Source of the DNA: Cercis canadensis
Taxonomy: Eukaryota > Streptophyta > Magnoliopsida > Fabales > Fabaceae
Reading direction: 5' to 3'
Length of the DNA: 64,000 nucleotides
NCBI GenBank assembly: GCA_003255065.1
Contig: QAOA01008219.1
Location: 11,501 to 75,500, forward strand
In this document: positions 1-10,667 of the stretch, piece after piece
Numbering within the stretch: position 1 is the first letter of the stretch
Layout: each line of letters begins with the position of its first letter
Translations under genes and position numbers: made by a program
Notes under the pieces: model-generated
What the model saw: only the letters and a program-made list of their open reading frames with translations
Told to the model about the DNA's origin: nothing
Databases searched by the model: none

Positions 1-600
1 CCTGAGGTGTTTTTGCACCATTCTTGGCGGCGTTTGTTGGGTTTTCTGGTGGTCCACCTCCACTTTCATCCTATTGGTTTAGTTTTTCGATTTATAGCTC
101 ATTGAGGTAGGTTCCATATCCCTCTCTTGCCTAAGCTTTCTTTATTAAATTATTATTTGAGAGGGGAGTTTAGATCTTTTTCTATGAGAGGACAAGTATC
201 ATCTGCAATATGAATTATCTGCCATTAGTCTTATATGAGCTTGTACTATTCAGAATCTTCATTTATACAATGATTATACCAATGGACCATGAGTTTATTG
301 CATTTAACGTTGGGTAAGTAGCAGATGATAATAGATCAAACAAAATTTATGAGGAGGTGCTATTACTTTAGCTTGTTTGAACATAAGAAATTGAGCATTT
401 TTTTTGTATATATGTTTGAGAGAATTATTGTTTATGTAATAAAGTTTGTAAAAAATATTTATAAGTATTTTATATATATTAAGTTTAATTTGGTTTTTTC
501 AGTATTATTTATGTGAATAAGGAATTGTAATTTTATGACTGTGATTCTATGTATTTGTGTGAAATTTTAAATTCTTGGAATGTTCAAGTTTTAGGGAAGA

Positions 601-1085
601 CTCTACCCAATTTTTTATTTATAGTTTAGGGTTAGGGTTTAGCGGTTACATTTAGGAGTTTAGGATTAATGGGTTAGGGTTTGGGGTTTAGGGTTTAAGG
701 GTTAGGATTTAGTAGTTACATTTAGGATTTGGGGTTTGAGGTTTGGAATTTAAGTTTTAGGGTTTAGAGTTTAAGGGTTTTGGATTTAGGGTTTAAGGGT
801 TAGGGTTTAGTAGTTATATTTAGGATTTGGGGTTTGAGGTTTTAGGGTTTAGAGTTTAAGGGTTTGGGGTTAATGGGTTTAGGGTTTATGAGTTTGGGTG
901 AGGGGCTTAGCATTTTAGGGTTTAGAGTTTATGTTTTTAGAATTTTGGGGATTTTGGTTTAGGGGTTTAGGGTTAAGGAGTTTAGGTTTTAGGATTTAGG
1001 ATTTTAAGGTGTAGGCCTTAGGGATTTAGGGTTCATGGATTTGGGGGTTTAGGTTTAGGATTAAGGTTTAGTGTTTAGGGTTTAT
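601..1085 (+). repeat. Degenerate telomere-like TTTAGGG tract inside CACTA copy 1
   Basis: About 480 bp are made of imperfect variants of the plant telomere repeat (TTTAGGG, GGGTTTAG, GGTTAGGGTTTAG) broken by spacers such as TAGTTACATTTAGGA. The array is too irregular to be a fresh telomere capture and lies within the transposon, between its left subterminal region and the transposase exons. The second copy has the same tract with small length differences. Confidence 0.85.
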
Positions 1086-2319
1086 GTTTGACTTTAAGGA
1101 TTACTGCTTTTATTATTTTAAAATTTTCATTAGTTTTATTTAAATTGTACGACAGATGTCAGATCACCCAAGACGATCATCTCCCAAAGCTGGGCAGTCG
1201 TCCAGGAGGGACAGAGGAAAGGCTATTACTCGGCCTTCTCAAACCGAGCCGGCCTTTTCTATGTTCATGCCAATCCTGGGGTTGGCGCTTACCCCGTCAC
1301 CTACTACAACGGGTGAGGGGTGCTCAAGAGCAGTGACCCTAAGCTCCGCATCATCGGCTGCTGCAAGGTCGTCTCATATGAGTCTGTTCATTTTAGACTC
1401 GCCATGACCATGACCGGGCTCCCAACTGGCTAATGGTCGGGTTGTTATTATGCCACATATGGGAGGAAAGAGTAAATTAATTCTAATATTAAATTTTTTA
1501 ATTTTTTTATTACTTTACTATTACTTATTTCTATTACTTAACAATTAATTATGTTTTTTTTTTCAGCTTTTACCCTTTGGACGAGCCCATGAACGTACAT
1601 TTGATTGTTTACAAGTCGAAGTACGAGCAACCTTAGCCGAACTTAACCTCAGTTTCTGATGAGGTGAAGGAACTCTGGTGGACAAAGTTTAAGGTAAGAA
1701 TGAATTCACTAATTTAACTTTATTTACTAACAAATTTGGTATACGTGTTTACTAACATTGATATTATATTTTCTATTGCAGAGGAGATGTGTATGGGAGC
1801 CCTAGCATGAGAGCCAGATTTGTAAGGTTTGGCTCTCTAAGTGCTTAGACAACATTTGTACATCTTTCTGAGACATCAAGATCGAGAAGAACATGGACGA
1901 TTGGTTGTCTGATGCAATATTTAAGGCCCTCAAAATGATATGGGCATCTCAAGAGTATAGGGCCATCTCTGAGAAGAACAAGAAGAATCACTCCTTAGAT
2001 CACCAGGATGGCTCTATCACCATCTTCGAGCACAAAAATTGAGGCTAGTAAGTTTTTTATTTAATAACGTTATTTTTTTTAGATATGTCAATTTATGTTT
2101 CCTAACAATTTATATTTTTTTGTAGACAAAGGAGTTGGGTAGAGAGCTCAACGCTTTAGAGGTTTTCCATTACCTCCAGCACAGCTCTATGTTGAGTGGG
2201 TTTTATATCCATTCTTTAGGTATTTTTCACTTAATTATTTGTTTGTTTATTGAGATTTATTACCATTTAATGGTTTGCTTTTGTTAATTTGTAGGTTTGA
2301 GTTGAAATTCATGGGTTTC

Positions 2320-3650
2320 ATGTGTTGAAGTGAGGAAATAGCAATTTGGGAAGACTGGGACAGAAAGCAAGCGCTGCTGCCTTCGAAACCAAGAGCTTTT
2401 GCTCCTGTAGCTTCGAAATGAAAACCTCCTAACAGAGCTCAAGAGCTATTGTGCCCGAAAAGAAGAGCAGCAACGCCTGAGTCCCATTTTTCAGCCTTGC
2501 AACCAGAGAACAAGCGCTGCTACGCCCGAAAAGAAGAGCCGCAGTGCCCAAGCCCATGTTTTAACCTCTCTAACTCAAGAGCAAGTGCTGCATCGCTCAA
2601 CAACAAGAGCAGCAGTGCTCGTTTTGTAAAGAATTTGGTATTTTCTATAGAAAGTAAGGGTTGTTGGGCCCAAACTTAAGAGCAGCAACACCCAAGCAAG
2701 ATTTCCTAAAAACATGATTTTGTTTCCTAGTTTTTTGAGGGCTTTTGCTAAGAAGTATAAATAGGGACTTTTAGGATTTCTTAGGGACTTTGAATCTGGA
2801 CATCTTGAAGAGCAAAATGGAGGCAAAACAAGGATTGAAGACGAGATTGGCGGAAGCTAGCTTGGACTTCATCATTGAGTTTCATTCTTCTTCTCTCTCA
2901 ACTATGTCTAGATTTTTCTTTACCATATTCTTATATTCTGCTATGAACTAATCTTTTATTTAGGGTTACGATGTAGCCTAATTATGAACAGTTCTAGTTT
3001 CTTGTGAAATTAATTTGAGGTTTATCTTTTCTATTTGAGTGTTCATCCCCATTCTTAATGTTTCTAACTAACTGGCCATTAATTAGTTAAGTAGTTAATC
3101 ACGATGAGACTGGAAGGAGATTTGTGTCTCTAGTTCCTTGTGATAAATACCATAGGCTGTATGTAGGATAAGAATATACCTCAATGGCCTGTGTAGTTAA
3201 TTAAAGGATCCATAGAACCTAATGAATTCGTAATTATTGTAACTCGTATAGGAATATACATGATTAGTAATTAGGGATATTTTCACCAAACCTTGGGAGA
3301 GGCCAGTGAATGAATTAGGGAATCTTGACTAACAATTAGGAAGATAAATCGATATTAATAACATGAGGAACGAAAACCGGGATTAATTAGGATGAAATCG
3401 GAACCCTAGGCTTTTCGCTCTTGATTAATTCATCATTTTATCTTTCTTACTTATTTTCAGTTTATTCAAAGCTCTATCTTGAAATTCTCATTACTCGTTG
3501 ATTAGATAAAATTGAGATTAACCCAACTTCGCTAATTGATAACATTAGTCCTCGTGGGAACGATAAATAACTCTCATTTTATTACTTGAAAACGATAATG
3601 TGCACTTGCGTTAGAGTTTTACACGACACTCTACTAAGGGCTGGGTACAT
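2320..3650 (+). mobile_element. LTR-like retroelement insertion (possible solo LTR) in CACTA copy 1
   Basis: About 1.3 kb separates two blocks of the transposase gene and has no coding content. It looks like a single LTR: a repeat-rich upstream part with many AGCAGC/AGCGCTGCT motifs (2380-2680), a good TATA box (TATAAATAG at 2756), then a long non-coding AT-rich part ending near CACTTGCGTTAGAGTTTTACACGACA or slightly further on. I could not fix the ends or find a convincing 5 bp target duplication, so limits are approximate. The same insertion is in CACTA copy 2, so it predates the duplication. Confidence 0.5.
2756..2764 (+). promoter_or_regulatory. TATA box of the LTR-like insertion
   Basis: TATAAATAG lies in a GC-richer context just after the AGCAGC-rich block, as expected for a U3 core promoter. 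An identical box is at 13925 in copy 2. Confidence 0.5.
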
Positions 3651-4329
3651 CAATTAGCGGAGTCTATCTATATAAGTATTAAATTTGTCCTTAATTCTTT
3701 AAGTGAGTTACATGTATTAATTCTATTACTAACTTAATTATTTTATCTATGCAGATCGAGTTTGAGAGATGTCGGTCTGAGAGCTAGGCTGGGTCCTCTT
3801 CTTCTTTTGCCGACGACACTGAGCTATGGCTCAATGTTGTTGGTAGGAAGAACAAGAAGGGCCGGGTTTACGGCATGAGCTCTGAGGTCGGTGTTTTGGA
3901 ATCCGCCAACTTATACCCTACCCAGCCCTCCCAGCAGCCGAATCCTCATATGTCTGAGGTGTTGTCCCAGATGGCCAACTTGCAAAAGGAAATGACTCAC
4001 CTTTGCCAAGTGGCCTAGGCATTGGATGCAAATGGCATATCACCCAATGCACTTGCCTCTATGCTGGGACAGTTACTATAGCAGCACCAGCGTCCAAGAT
4101 TTGGTTCGGCCCCACAGCCTGCCGCTGAGGATGACACAATTGAGGAGTTCAGGACAGATGAGGAGGACTAGTGCTCAGCTGAGGACTTCTGTTGTATTTT
4201 TTTTTAATGTAATTAAATTTTATTTATAAAATTTAATTATATTTCATCTAATTTTGTTTATTAATTTTATTAAATGTTTAGAAAAAATAAATAGTTATTT
4301 GAGAAAAAAAATCCACAAATAAAAAAAAA

Positions 4330-4633
4330 ATTATTTATAAAGGAGTTTCTCATGGATCCTTTCCATGAGAACTTTCTCACGGATCATATCCATGAGAAAA
4401 ACAACGACTTTCACGTGAGAGTTTCTCACGCATAACAAATGTTTATTTGCGAGAAAAGTCATGAGAAAGTTCTCATGGAGCAATTTTTCTATGAGAAAAG
4501 GTATTTGTCACGCCTATTTTTCTCGTACCTTGAAGTTTGTGAGAAAGTTCTTGAGAACACCTTTTTCTCACGGAATTTTCCATCATTTCTCACGGATTTG
4601 TTCCGTGAGAAAATGGGGAATTTTCTTGTAGTG
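4330..4633. repeat. Right subterminal repeats of CACTA copy 1
   Basis: The last 300 bp hold about a dozen copies of a short motif in both orientations, roughly TTTCTCACGGA and TCCGTGAGAAA, with CG-to-TG or CA variants. Positions 4586-4612 form a near-perfect palindrome with 11 bp arms. In En/Spm elements such subterminal repeats bind the transposase. Confidence 0.8.
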
Positions 4634-5081
4634 TTTCTTCACATTTTTTAGTCGTCCAAGACTATATTTTCTTTCAAATAGCATGCAACTCATCTTAGAA
4701 ATTTCCTATGTGGACAAGTAAGTTAGAGATTTTACATAAAACCTATGTTGCACCGGTACTTCAAAATTAGTGTTGCACCCGTTTCCGAGACGTATCAAAA
4801 ACTTGAAACTCGTATCAAAGAAAGAAACTTATCTCAATATCTTATTTTTGAAAAGAAAAATTGGCACATTTTGAAATGACTAAAACTCTCATTTGGACCT
4901 TGTTTTACACTTATTTTCTTCTCTTCCATCAGCTTTGATCCTTCACAAACCCAACCTCCCTATTTTTTACTGAATTGAAGGAATATGACATAATTTGCTG
5001 GTTGAAACTAGTTTTTCCAATTACCTTTAAGGTAATTATATGGCTTCAACTCCTGCAATAAAAAGAACTCATCTTTGTATG

Positions 5082-5112
<31 letters not shown>

Positions 5113-5126
5113 CTCACACACACACA
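5082..5126. repeat. (TA)n(AC)n microsatellite
   Basis: A TA run followed by an imperfect AC run. The duplicate at 16247-16280 has a different length, as expected for a microsatellite. Confidence 0.9.
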
Positions 5127-6119
5127 TATGATGTGTCATATCCATACCTCATTTTTTTAAAAAAAATTGCCATTTTTGCATTTGTACCATACTGAGTATG
5201 AAATTCATACCAATACCCATGTAATTTATGATAAAACTCATTGATATTAGTTTTAAATTTAATGGAGCATGTTGTTTATAGCCCATTGTGATTGCTTGTG
5301 TTATTGGGCTTATTTGAGTATTAAATCCTATGTGGACTTTTGTGAGTATGGACCTTGTTTATGTGCTTTCCATAATGGATAGGTTAGCCCGTATAATTAA
5401 TACAAGGAGAGGCCTTAACTCTCTCCTTATATATATAGTGTAGTTGCTCCATTTACACTGGAAAATACAGTTATTTCCCTCCTAGACACAAAAAGTAGCT
5501 AACCCTATAGCTTGTTTATGTGTCTTTGGGTTATTTTCAGATTATGGATTAAGTGTCAGGTAATCTTAATCTATCTACTAAAAATAGTGTTCACTGTACC
5601 TACCATAAAGAAGATTAACGATTGATAAATTCCTTCAACTCAGACTCTTATCAGCACTAAACTGCACCTTAAAATGTTGAACCATTTGCAAGTTTTGTCC
5701 ATTTGAGGTGCACACATTTCCATGAAATACATTGTCAACTTTTGCATCTATCAAAGGGGACAGAACGATTTTCCAAGTCCTTTTATCTCGTTTGAGGTAT
5801 GCAAAATGGGAGCAGAGCACTTCATAGTGTAGCATTTGCCCTCTAGGCTAGGTAGAGTATTAGTTTAGTAACCATTGATCGAGACGAAACACATGAAGAC
5901 ATTAAAAATAAGGCAATGGACATTTAAATTCTACCAGCATGCACCAAAAAATGCCATCTATCTTATTTTTAGTTTTATTCTAACCTGGTTGACACCGTTT
6001 TTCAAGCATTCACCAAATGCTCCGTTTATCTCTTAATGGTGACCAAAGGTTGGACCACTTGCCGATTGCTGTTGAAAAATTGAAGCACTAAAGGCTGCTG
6101 CTGATACTCGATCGCTGAG

Positions 6120-6410
6120 AGTGAACCTCTTGCATGTTAGATATAAATCATTGGCCTTCACCGAATAACTTAAATTTTTGAGTTGAATTGGTTCTTGACC
6201 TGATATCAGAGCTTCTTTAATCAAGTGTTCAAGAGATCAAATATTTCTACCCCACTTTCTCGATATAAGATATTAGTAATCCTGTGTTTTGTTCATGTGC
6301 TTCAAGCCAAATGGACTTTCACTTGCAGTGGCGTATTAGATATAAAATCATTCATAGACCTTCACTTAACAGATTAAACTTTTAGATTGAATCAATTCTT
6401 GACATTTCAA
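6120..6410 (+). repeat. Copia LTR-end / primer-site-like repeats
   Basis: Two diverged copies of a block of the form TTAGATATAAATCATxGGCCTTCACxxAAT...TTGGTTCTTGACATGATATCAGAGC. The last part resembles the TGGTATCAGAGC primer site next to the 5' LTR of many plant copia elements, so these are probably LTR-end remnants. Related blocks are at 6850-7010, 17285-18030 and 25855-25945. Confidence 0.55.
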
Positions 6411-6808
6411 GCATTTGAAACTGAATGAAAGGGCTACAAAAGGAAAAGAAAATGGGCATGGATAGCAGGTAGCCTCACCCAGTAGTGAGTGCGGCTCCAC
6501 AAGTCCTGAGGCTAAAAGCATGATGCAAATAATTTCTCGTATAGCATTTCTGTTCCACATAATAAAACACAAAAAAATCATCCAAAGGTGACTACCAGAA
6601 ATTTCTAATATTGTAAAATATAATTTTCTAATTCATGGGGAAAATCCAACAATTCTTCTAAATAATAAGAATATAGATAGAAATACAATAATATTCGTCT
6701 CATGCAAATGTTTGATTGACGCCTTTGAGTTTTGATAGTAAAATAACTGAACTTAAAGATAGTGTATAGCATGTTCAGTCTGTGCTGGCAGTCAAACTAA
6801 ATTAGATT

Positions 6809-6992
6809 GATGAGGTGTCCTATATTTTATTTTTGAATTTTTGCTGCAGTAGTATTAGATATAAAATCATTCATGGGCTTCTATCTAATAGATTTTGAAT
6901 GATGAGGTGTCCTATATTTTATTTTTGAATTTTTGCTGCAGTAGTGTTAAATATAAAATCATTCATGGGCTTCTATCTAATAGATTTTGAGT
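6809..6992. repeat. 92 bp direct tandem duplication
   Basis: GATGAGGTGTCCTATATTTT begins at 6809 and again at 6901 and both units run for 92 bp with only a few differences. Each unit contains the LTR-end-like block described above. No gene is visible. Confidence 0.85.
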
Positions 6993-7179
6993 TCAATTGA
7001 TTCTTAAAATAGTATCTGAGTCTCTTTGACTAAGTGGCCAATGGAGACTATTATATATTTTAGAAATACAAAGGAGATATATGTAATCTTTGCGTAATGC
7101 AAGGGGGATTGAAGTGATTTACTCGACTTTATTTTTAATTTATTAATATGAAGGAGAATTATATCAATTAATAACTTAT

Positions 7180-8285
7180 CTAAAGAAAGAAAAAGGTAAT
7201 CAATCAGCAACCTTGCAGTAATTATATTGCAACCATAATCGTTATTAATGACTATTGTAAGTAACAACCTCTAAATAAATCATATCAATCAAGCACAACA
7301 ATTTTAACCAACGGATAAAAAAGGAATTGACAAAATGATGAAAATAAAAAATATTGAACTGAATTTCATCCTACAACATGGTAAATATACTAGAAAATTA
7401 AAACAAGGAAGTAATGAGAAAGAAAGAAAGAGTACTAAAGGAGGACAAAAGAACATGTACTCCAATGTGCACTCGCCCAAAACTTCAAAGAATATAAAAA
7501 TTAAGAAAAGTTAGTTGACAATAGGATAAGCTTACAATTTAAGAATGAAAACAGTGACAATATTTGTAGCCAGATGAAGCACAATTAATAAAAGCTAGAA
7601 AAGGAATATCATAATTCAAAATTAAAATCTTTCTTTATTAGACGAAAGCATTTGTGCTATATAAGTATGTTGATATTAAATAGACTGGGACATTTGTAAA
7701 CAAAAATAGCCACTGCTTATTTATATTGTGGCAAAGTTTAAATTCAATTGGAACCATTTAAACATTTTCATGCTCAACTCAAAACTCTACCAAAAATCAA
7801 CCATAGTTACTGATTTGTTTTCTGTCATAAATAGAAACTACCTAGGGATGTAGGGAAATGGGATTCGAACCCAAGACTCCAACCTTTTGTGGAGATCCTT
7901 GGACCAGTTGTGTTGTACTGTTGTGTATGCTTGTGCACCATAGTTGGTGATTGTTTTGAGTAGAAGCTTAGGAAAATATCATTACTCTAAACCATGAAGG
8001 AGTACATTGTATTCTTTTTCTCTTATTTCTTTTGTTGGGGATCGAATTTCCTTGGATCTTCCCCTCCTCTGTACTCCCTTGTGAATCTCCATGTGCTTTA
8101 CTACTTGCTTTTACTATACTCACTATCTGCCTCTAACAATTACAATCATTCCCTTCTAAATTACACCTTTAGTATTGTGCCGGAATTTAAAATCCTTCCG
8201 CAACTTGCTCGGTCCGTTACTCTAAATCACATACCGCACAAGGAACTAAGTGGAGAAGAATTTAGTGTCCATCGATTGACACCAA
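7180..8285 (+). repeat. Dispersed 1.1 kb repeat upstream of the small gene (copy at 53525-54535, inverted)
   Basis: This stretch matches the minus strand of 53525-54535 along its length, with indels. Shared landmarks include CCTCTAAATAAATCATATC, the block around AAAACTCTACCAAAAATCAA, and the segment ending AGAAGAATTTAGTGTCCAT. In both places the repeat runs straight towards the NIxGxINNFxxI coding motif, so it is better read as the upstream part of a duplicated gene locus than as an independent transposon. A perfect B-box-like GGGTTCGAATCCC is on the minus strand at 7860-7872, without a convincing A box. A frame at 7994-8326 is not supported as a gene. Confidence 0.75.
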
Positions 8286-8385
8286 AGGTGAATAAACATA
8301 TATACCATAAAAATGAAAATAAATGACATTATGTTGGTCCCCACTCTACCACCACGGTATTGCCTCTGCAATGCAAGTCCTCCTC

Positions 8386-8392
8386 TATAAAA
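8386..8392 (+). promoter_or_regulatory. TATA box of the small gene at 8438
   Basis: TATAAAA sits 46 bases before the chosen ATG in the context CAAGTCCTCCTCTATAAAA. The related gene at 19922 has the same arrangement (CAAGTCCTTCTATATAAAA, 44 bases between box and ATG). The conserved box argues that the ATG at 8360, upstream of it, is not used. Confidence 0.75.
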
Positions 8393-8437
8393 CGAAACTA
8401 CATTTGGTATGAGATGCCATGCAAAGGAAACCAAACA

Positions 8438-8830
8438 ATGGCAGAAAATTTTGTACCAGATTTTCTCGCCTTGTTAAAGGCTAATTTCCCAGAAGCACCA
8501 CTCCCACAAAATGCCAGTTCCAGTGCAGCCACAAATAGTGTGATTTCTTGTTCATTCCACAATGCTGGCACAACAAATATAATAGGTGCAATAAATAACT
8601 TTGGTAAAATCAAGGGCCATGGCAATGGATCGATCATCTTGCTTGGTCAAGGAGAAAAAGACATTTACAATGAAGTGAACGGTGATAACAGCGAAGAAGA
8701 AGAAGAAGAACAATCCATTCCTTTCCTAGATAAAAGCAGCCGCCGCACTGTAAACATCGTCGGTCTGATAAATAACTTTAGAAACATCAGTGGCTGTCAT
8801 AATGGATCCATCATCGGACAAGACAAGTAA
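8438..8830 (+). CDS. Small Gly/Asn-motif protein of unknown function, two-motif form (130 aa)
   Basis: I do not recognise a family. The protein starts MAENFVPDFLALLKANF, an amphipathic N-terminus. It has an 18-residue motif twice: NIIGAINNFGKIKGHGNG at residues 47-64 and NIVGLINNFRNISGCHNG at 106-123, each followed by SII. Between them is a conserved EKDIYNEV segment and a run of acidic residues (86-91). There is no signal peptide or clear membrane segment. The ATG at 8438 was chosen because it follows a TATA box and matches the start of the paralog (MAKEN). Downstream DNA to about 9270 also matches the paralog locus. The alternating hydrophobic/Asn/Gly pattern could form a beta-solenoid or amyloid-like fold; that is inference. 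It could also be a recently formed non-functional reading frame, but conservation of frame and promoter across paralogs argues against this. Confidence 0.6.
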   Translation: MAENFVPDFLALLKANFPEAPLPQNASSSAATNSVISCSFHNAGTTNIIGAINNFGKIKGHGNGSIILLGQGEKDIYNEVNGDNSEEEEEEQSIPFLDKSSRRTVNIVGLINNFRNISGCHNGSIIGQDK

Positions 8831-9270
8831 GCGGAGGAACTCAGATAAGGAAAACATGCAGCGACACGGTAACGAATCAATCCTTTGTCACTACCAGCAA
8901 TAAGAACCATATGATTAATCTCATTTGCTTTGCAAGACCATGTCTTTTATGTTGTGTAGTTTTTAGACGTCTTCTCTAGTTATGTCCAAGTTCCTGTGTA
9001 TTTTGAGTTTTCTAAGTGTGCAAGTTTATTGCAAGTGTATGTTCTTTTTATGGGGTAGTTCATAACTCTAGAATTAATTGTGGTTTGTGCATGCACATGC
9101 TAATGAGGTTCATGTAATCAATTTTCTTGTGGTCATCTATTGTACCAATAAATACCCTATTTGAAGATTGCAATTCAATTTGAGTGAAATTCCTTCTCTT
9201 ACAAAATTACTCTTCCTCCAACAGCATACATGTTAGGTTTCACCCTTGTTCCCTTACTATATTTGAGAAA
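8831..9270 (+). other. 3' region of the small gene, conserved with the paralog
   Basis: Non-coding. Segments such as ATCAATCCTTTGTCACT, TTTTATGTTGTGTAGTTTTTAGAC and ATATTTGAGAAAA have counterparts in the same order after the gene at 19922. AATAAA at 9149 is a plausible polyadenylation signal. The hydrophobic frame that follows the paralog is missing here. Confidence 0.55.
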
Positions 9271-10124
9271 AGGGTCAGCAACGATGTTGCTTCGTGCTTG
9301 ATCTTCAACAATAATGTGAAAAAGCCAAGTACAAGTATGATGTGAAATTCTTGCACTCCGGGAGCATTACTCTCACTAACACATGAAAGAAGGTTTCACT
9401 AATGGGACCTTCTTTTATGTGCATATGGGTATAATACTACGAAGTAGGTAACTCCTTATAGAACTGCATTCCTACAATGAATTTGGATGACAAATGCAAA
9501 GTCAACAGAATGGCAAATTAAACTTAGAGAGATTCAATAAGATCCTGCCTATGTTCACTCTTCAAGAATTTCTGCCAGTTTCCTCTCTAAAAAGGTTTTT
9601 AGTGCAATCAATGGGCGAACAAATTCTTTCTAAAGGAAACCCTCTCAATAAATAATATCGGACTAATTCTTGCAGTGAATTTGGATGTGGAATGCAAAAT
9701 TAAGCTTAACGAAAACATTGTCTAAGAGTGGATATACAGAAACAAGCATTAGGATAAGGATTTTGTCAAATTTAAGGCTCAAACATGAAGTTTAAAGAAT
9801 TTCAGGTCAGTATAGTATGTAAAGGTTACAAATGCTTCAAAAAAACACCAGATGTTTTCAATAACTACATCTTCCTGTTAGCATTCATTTTTTTCTTTCT
9901 ATTACTTAATACAAAACGATACAGAGAGGGAAAGGACCTCAATTGTATTAAATGAACTAATATGAATAAGTACAGAAGTGTTGGTGTAACTGACACTGAA
10001 ATATACCTTTGAACTATTATGTATTTGAATCTAACAAACTAAGCTAACGCTAAGGATAGAATACAAGATAATATATACAAGATTATATTTATAATTAGTT
10101 ACAGGAATCACTAATGAGAATCAG
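9271..10124. other. No gene recognised
   Basis: AT-rich non-coding DNA. The part 10000-10115, read on the minus strand directly after the copia fragment, begins TGTTAGCTGATTC and could be the start of that element's 3' LTR, but no second LTR was found. Confidence 0.4.
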
Positions 10125-10667
10125 CTAACACTCCATTATGCTCCTCAAGGTGGTGGAGGGATAAAGGACACCATTCTTGCTTATAAGAGATTGAAAGCAT
10201 GGTCCTGATAACGGCGTGGTTAGTAGATCAGCAAGCTGATGATTGGAGGGAACATGTGACACCTGCAAAGCTTCATTGGAGACCAAGTCACATACAAAGT
10301 GATAATCAATAGAAATATGCTTCATTATGGAGTGAAAAACTGGATTAGAACATAAGTATATAGCACCAATATTATCAGAAAATATAGCAGGCAAGGAGGG
10401 AAGTTTGAGACCCAATACCTGGATAATATTTTGAAGCCTCAATATTTCAGCAGCAGTGGAAACAATGGTACGGTATTCAGCCTCTGTAGAGGACCTTGCA
10501 ACTAAGTGTTGCTTGTGGGAGGCCCATGAAATAGGGTTAGAATCCAAGTATGTGATGCAGGCACCAGTAGATCGACGATCAAGTGTCCCCACCCAATCAG
10601 CATCACAATAGGCTGAGAGATGAAAGCCATGTGTGCATGTAAGATGAAGACCATAATTCAAACTCAT
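10125..10667 (-). pseudogene. Ty1/copia polyprotein fragment, RNase H end
   Basis: A 180-codon open frame covers the C-terminal RNase H part of a copia polyprotein. Diagnostic pieces are AYCDADWVG near the start, RRSTGACITYLDSNPISWAS, KQHLVARSSTEAEYR and the later DNIGAIYL. The catalytic D of the CDADW motif and the E of STEAEYR are visible. The reverse transcriptase, integrase, protease and gag parts are absent upstream (above 10667), so this is a truncated relic. The frame itself has no stop, suggesting a fairly young loss. Confidence 0.9.

Larger units (their letters stand above)
1156..4171 (+). pseudogene. CACTA transposase (Transposase_24 type), decayed, copy 1
   Basis: Exon-like blocks on the plus strand read as the plant CACTA accessory transposase family (Transposase_24). 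A block at 1567-1693 ends in VSDEVKELWWTKFK before a GTAAG donor. A block at 1782-2046 contains SEKNKKNHSLDHQDG. A short block from 2126 reads TKELGRELNALEVF. The C-terminal block 3755-4171 contains TELWLNVVGRKNKKGRVYG. Several in-frame stops are visible: one in the first block, two in the second and three in the last. The intron donor after 2046 reads CTAGTAAG where copy 2 keeps GGTAAG. An LTR-like sequence interrupts the gene between 2320 and 3650. A possible first exon with ATG at 1156 is weaker. The family assignment rests on motif memory and no functional protein is expected. Confidence 0.8.
1..4633 (+). mobile_element. CACTA (En/Spm) transposon, copy 1, left end outside the window
   Basis: This is the right-hand 4.6 kb of a class II CACTA transposon. 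The right terminus reads TTTTCTTGTAGTG, the reverse complement of the CACTACAAGAAAA that begins copy 2 at 11087. It is preceded by many short direct and inverted subterminal repeats built on TTTCTCACGGA / TCCGTGAGAAA. Alignment to copy 2 has a constant offset of 11552 at the left, so the missing left end should lie about 465 bp before base 1. Inside are a telomere-like tract, a decayed Transposase_24-type gene and an LTR-like insertion. The element is non-functional as a gene source. Its DNA after the right end is also shared with copy 2, so the two copies reflect a larger duplication, not two independent insertions. Confidence 0.9.
4634..6511. repeat. Right flank of CACTA copy 1, duplicated at 15798-18127
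   Basis: After the transposon end, 1.9 kb continues to match the DNA after CACTA copy 2 (offset 11164 falling to 11157 through small indels). The match ends at 6511 / 18127 after GTCCTGAGGCT. I see no gene here. Reading frames at 5635-5835 and 6033-6224 (minus) are conserved between copies only because the DNA is nearly identical. The stretch 5914-5985 is an inverted, diverged copy of the block upstream of the small gene at 19922. Confidence 0.85.

Noticed and set aside
325..516. Frame conserved at 325-516 and 11877-12068
   Set aside because: Identity reflects the duplicated CACTA DNA; it is AT-rich with no domain features.
5635..5835. Minus-strand frame conserved at 5635 and 16792
   Set aside because: Lies in the duplicated flank; no family recognised and no promoter or splice support.
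7850..7925. tRNA-like B box (GGGTTCGAATCCC, minus strand)
   Set aside because: No A box at the right distance and no cloverleaf could be drawn; at best a SINE relic.
8360..8437. Upstream ATG giving a 156 aa form of the small protein
   Set aside because: The TATA box at 8386 lies inside this stretch and the paralog begins at the position equivalent to 8438.
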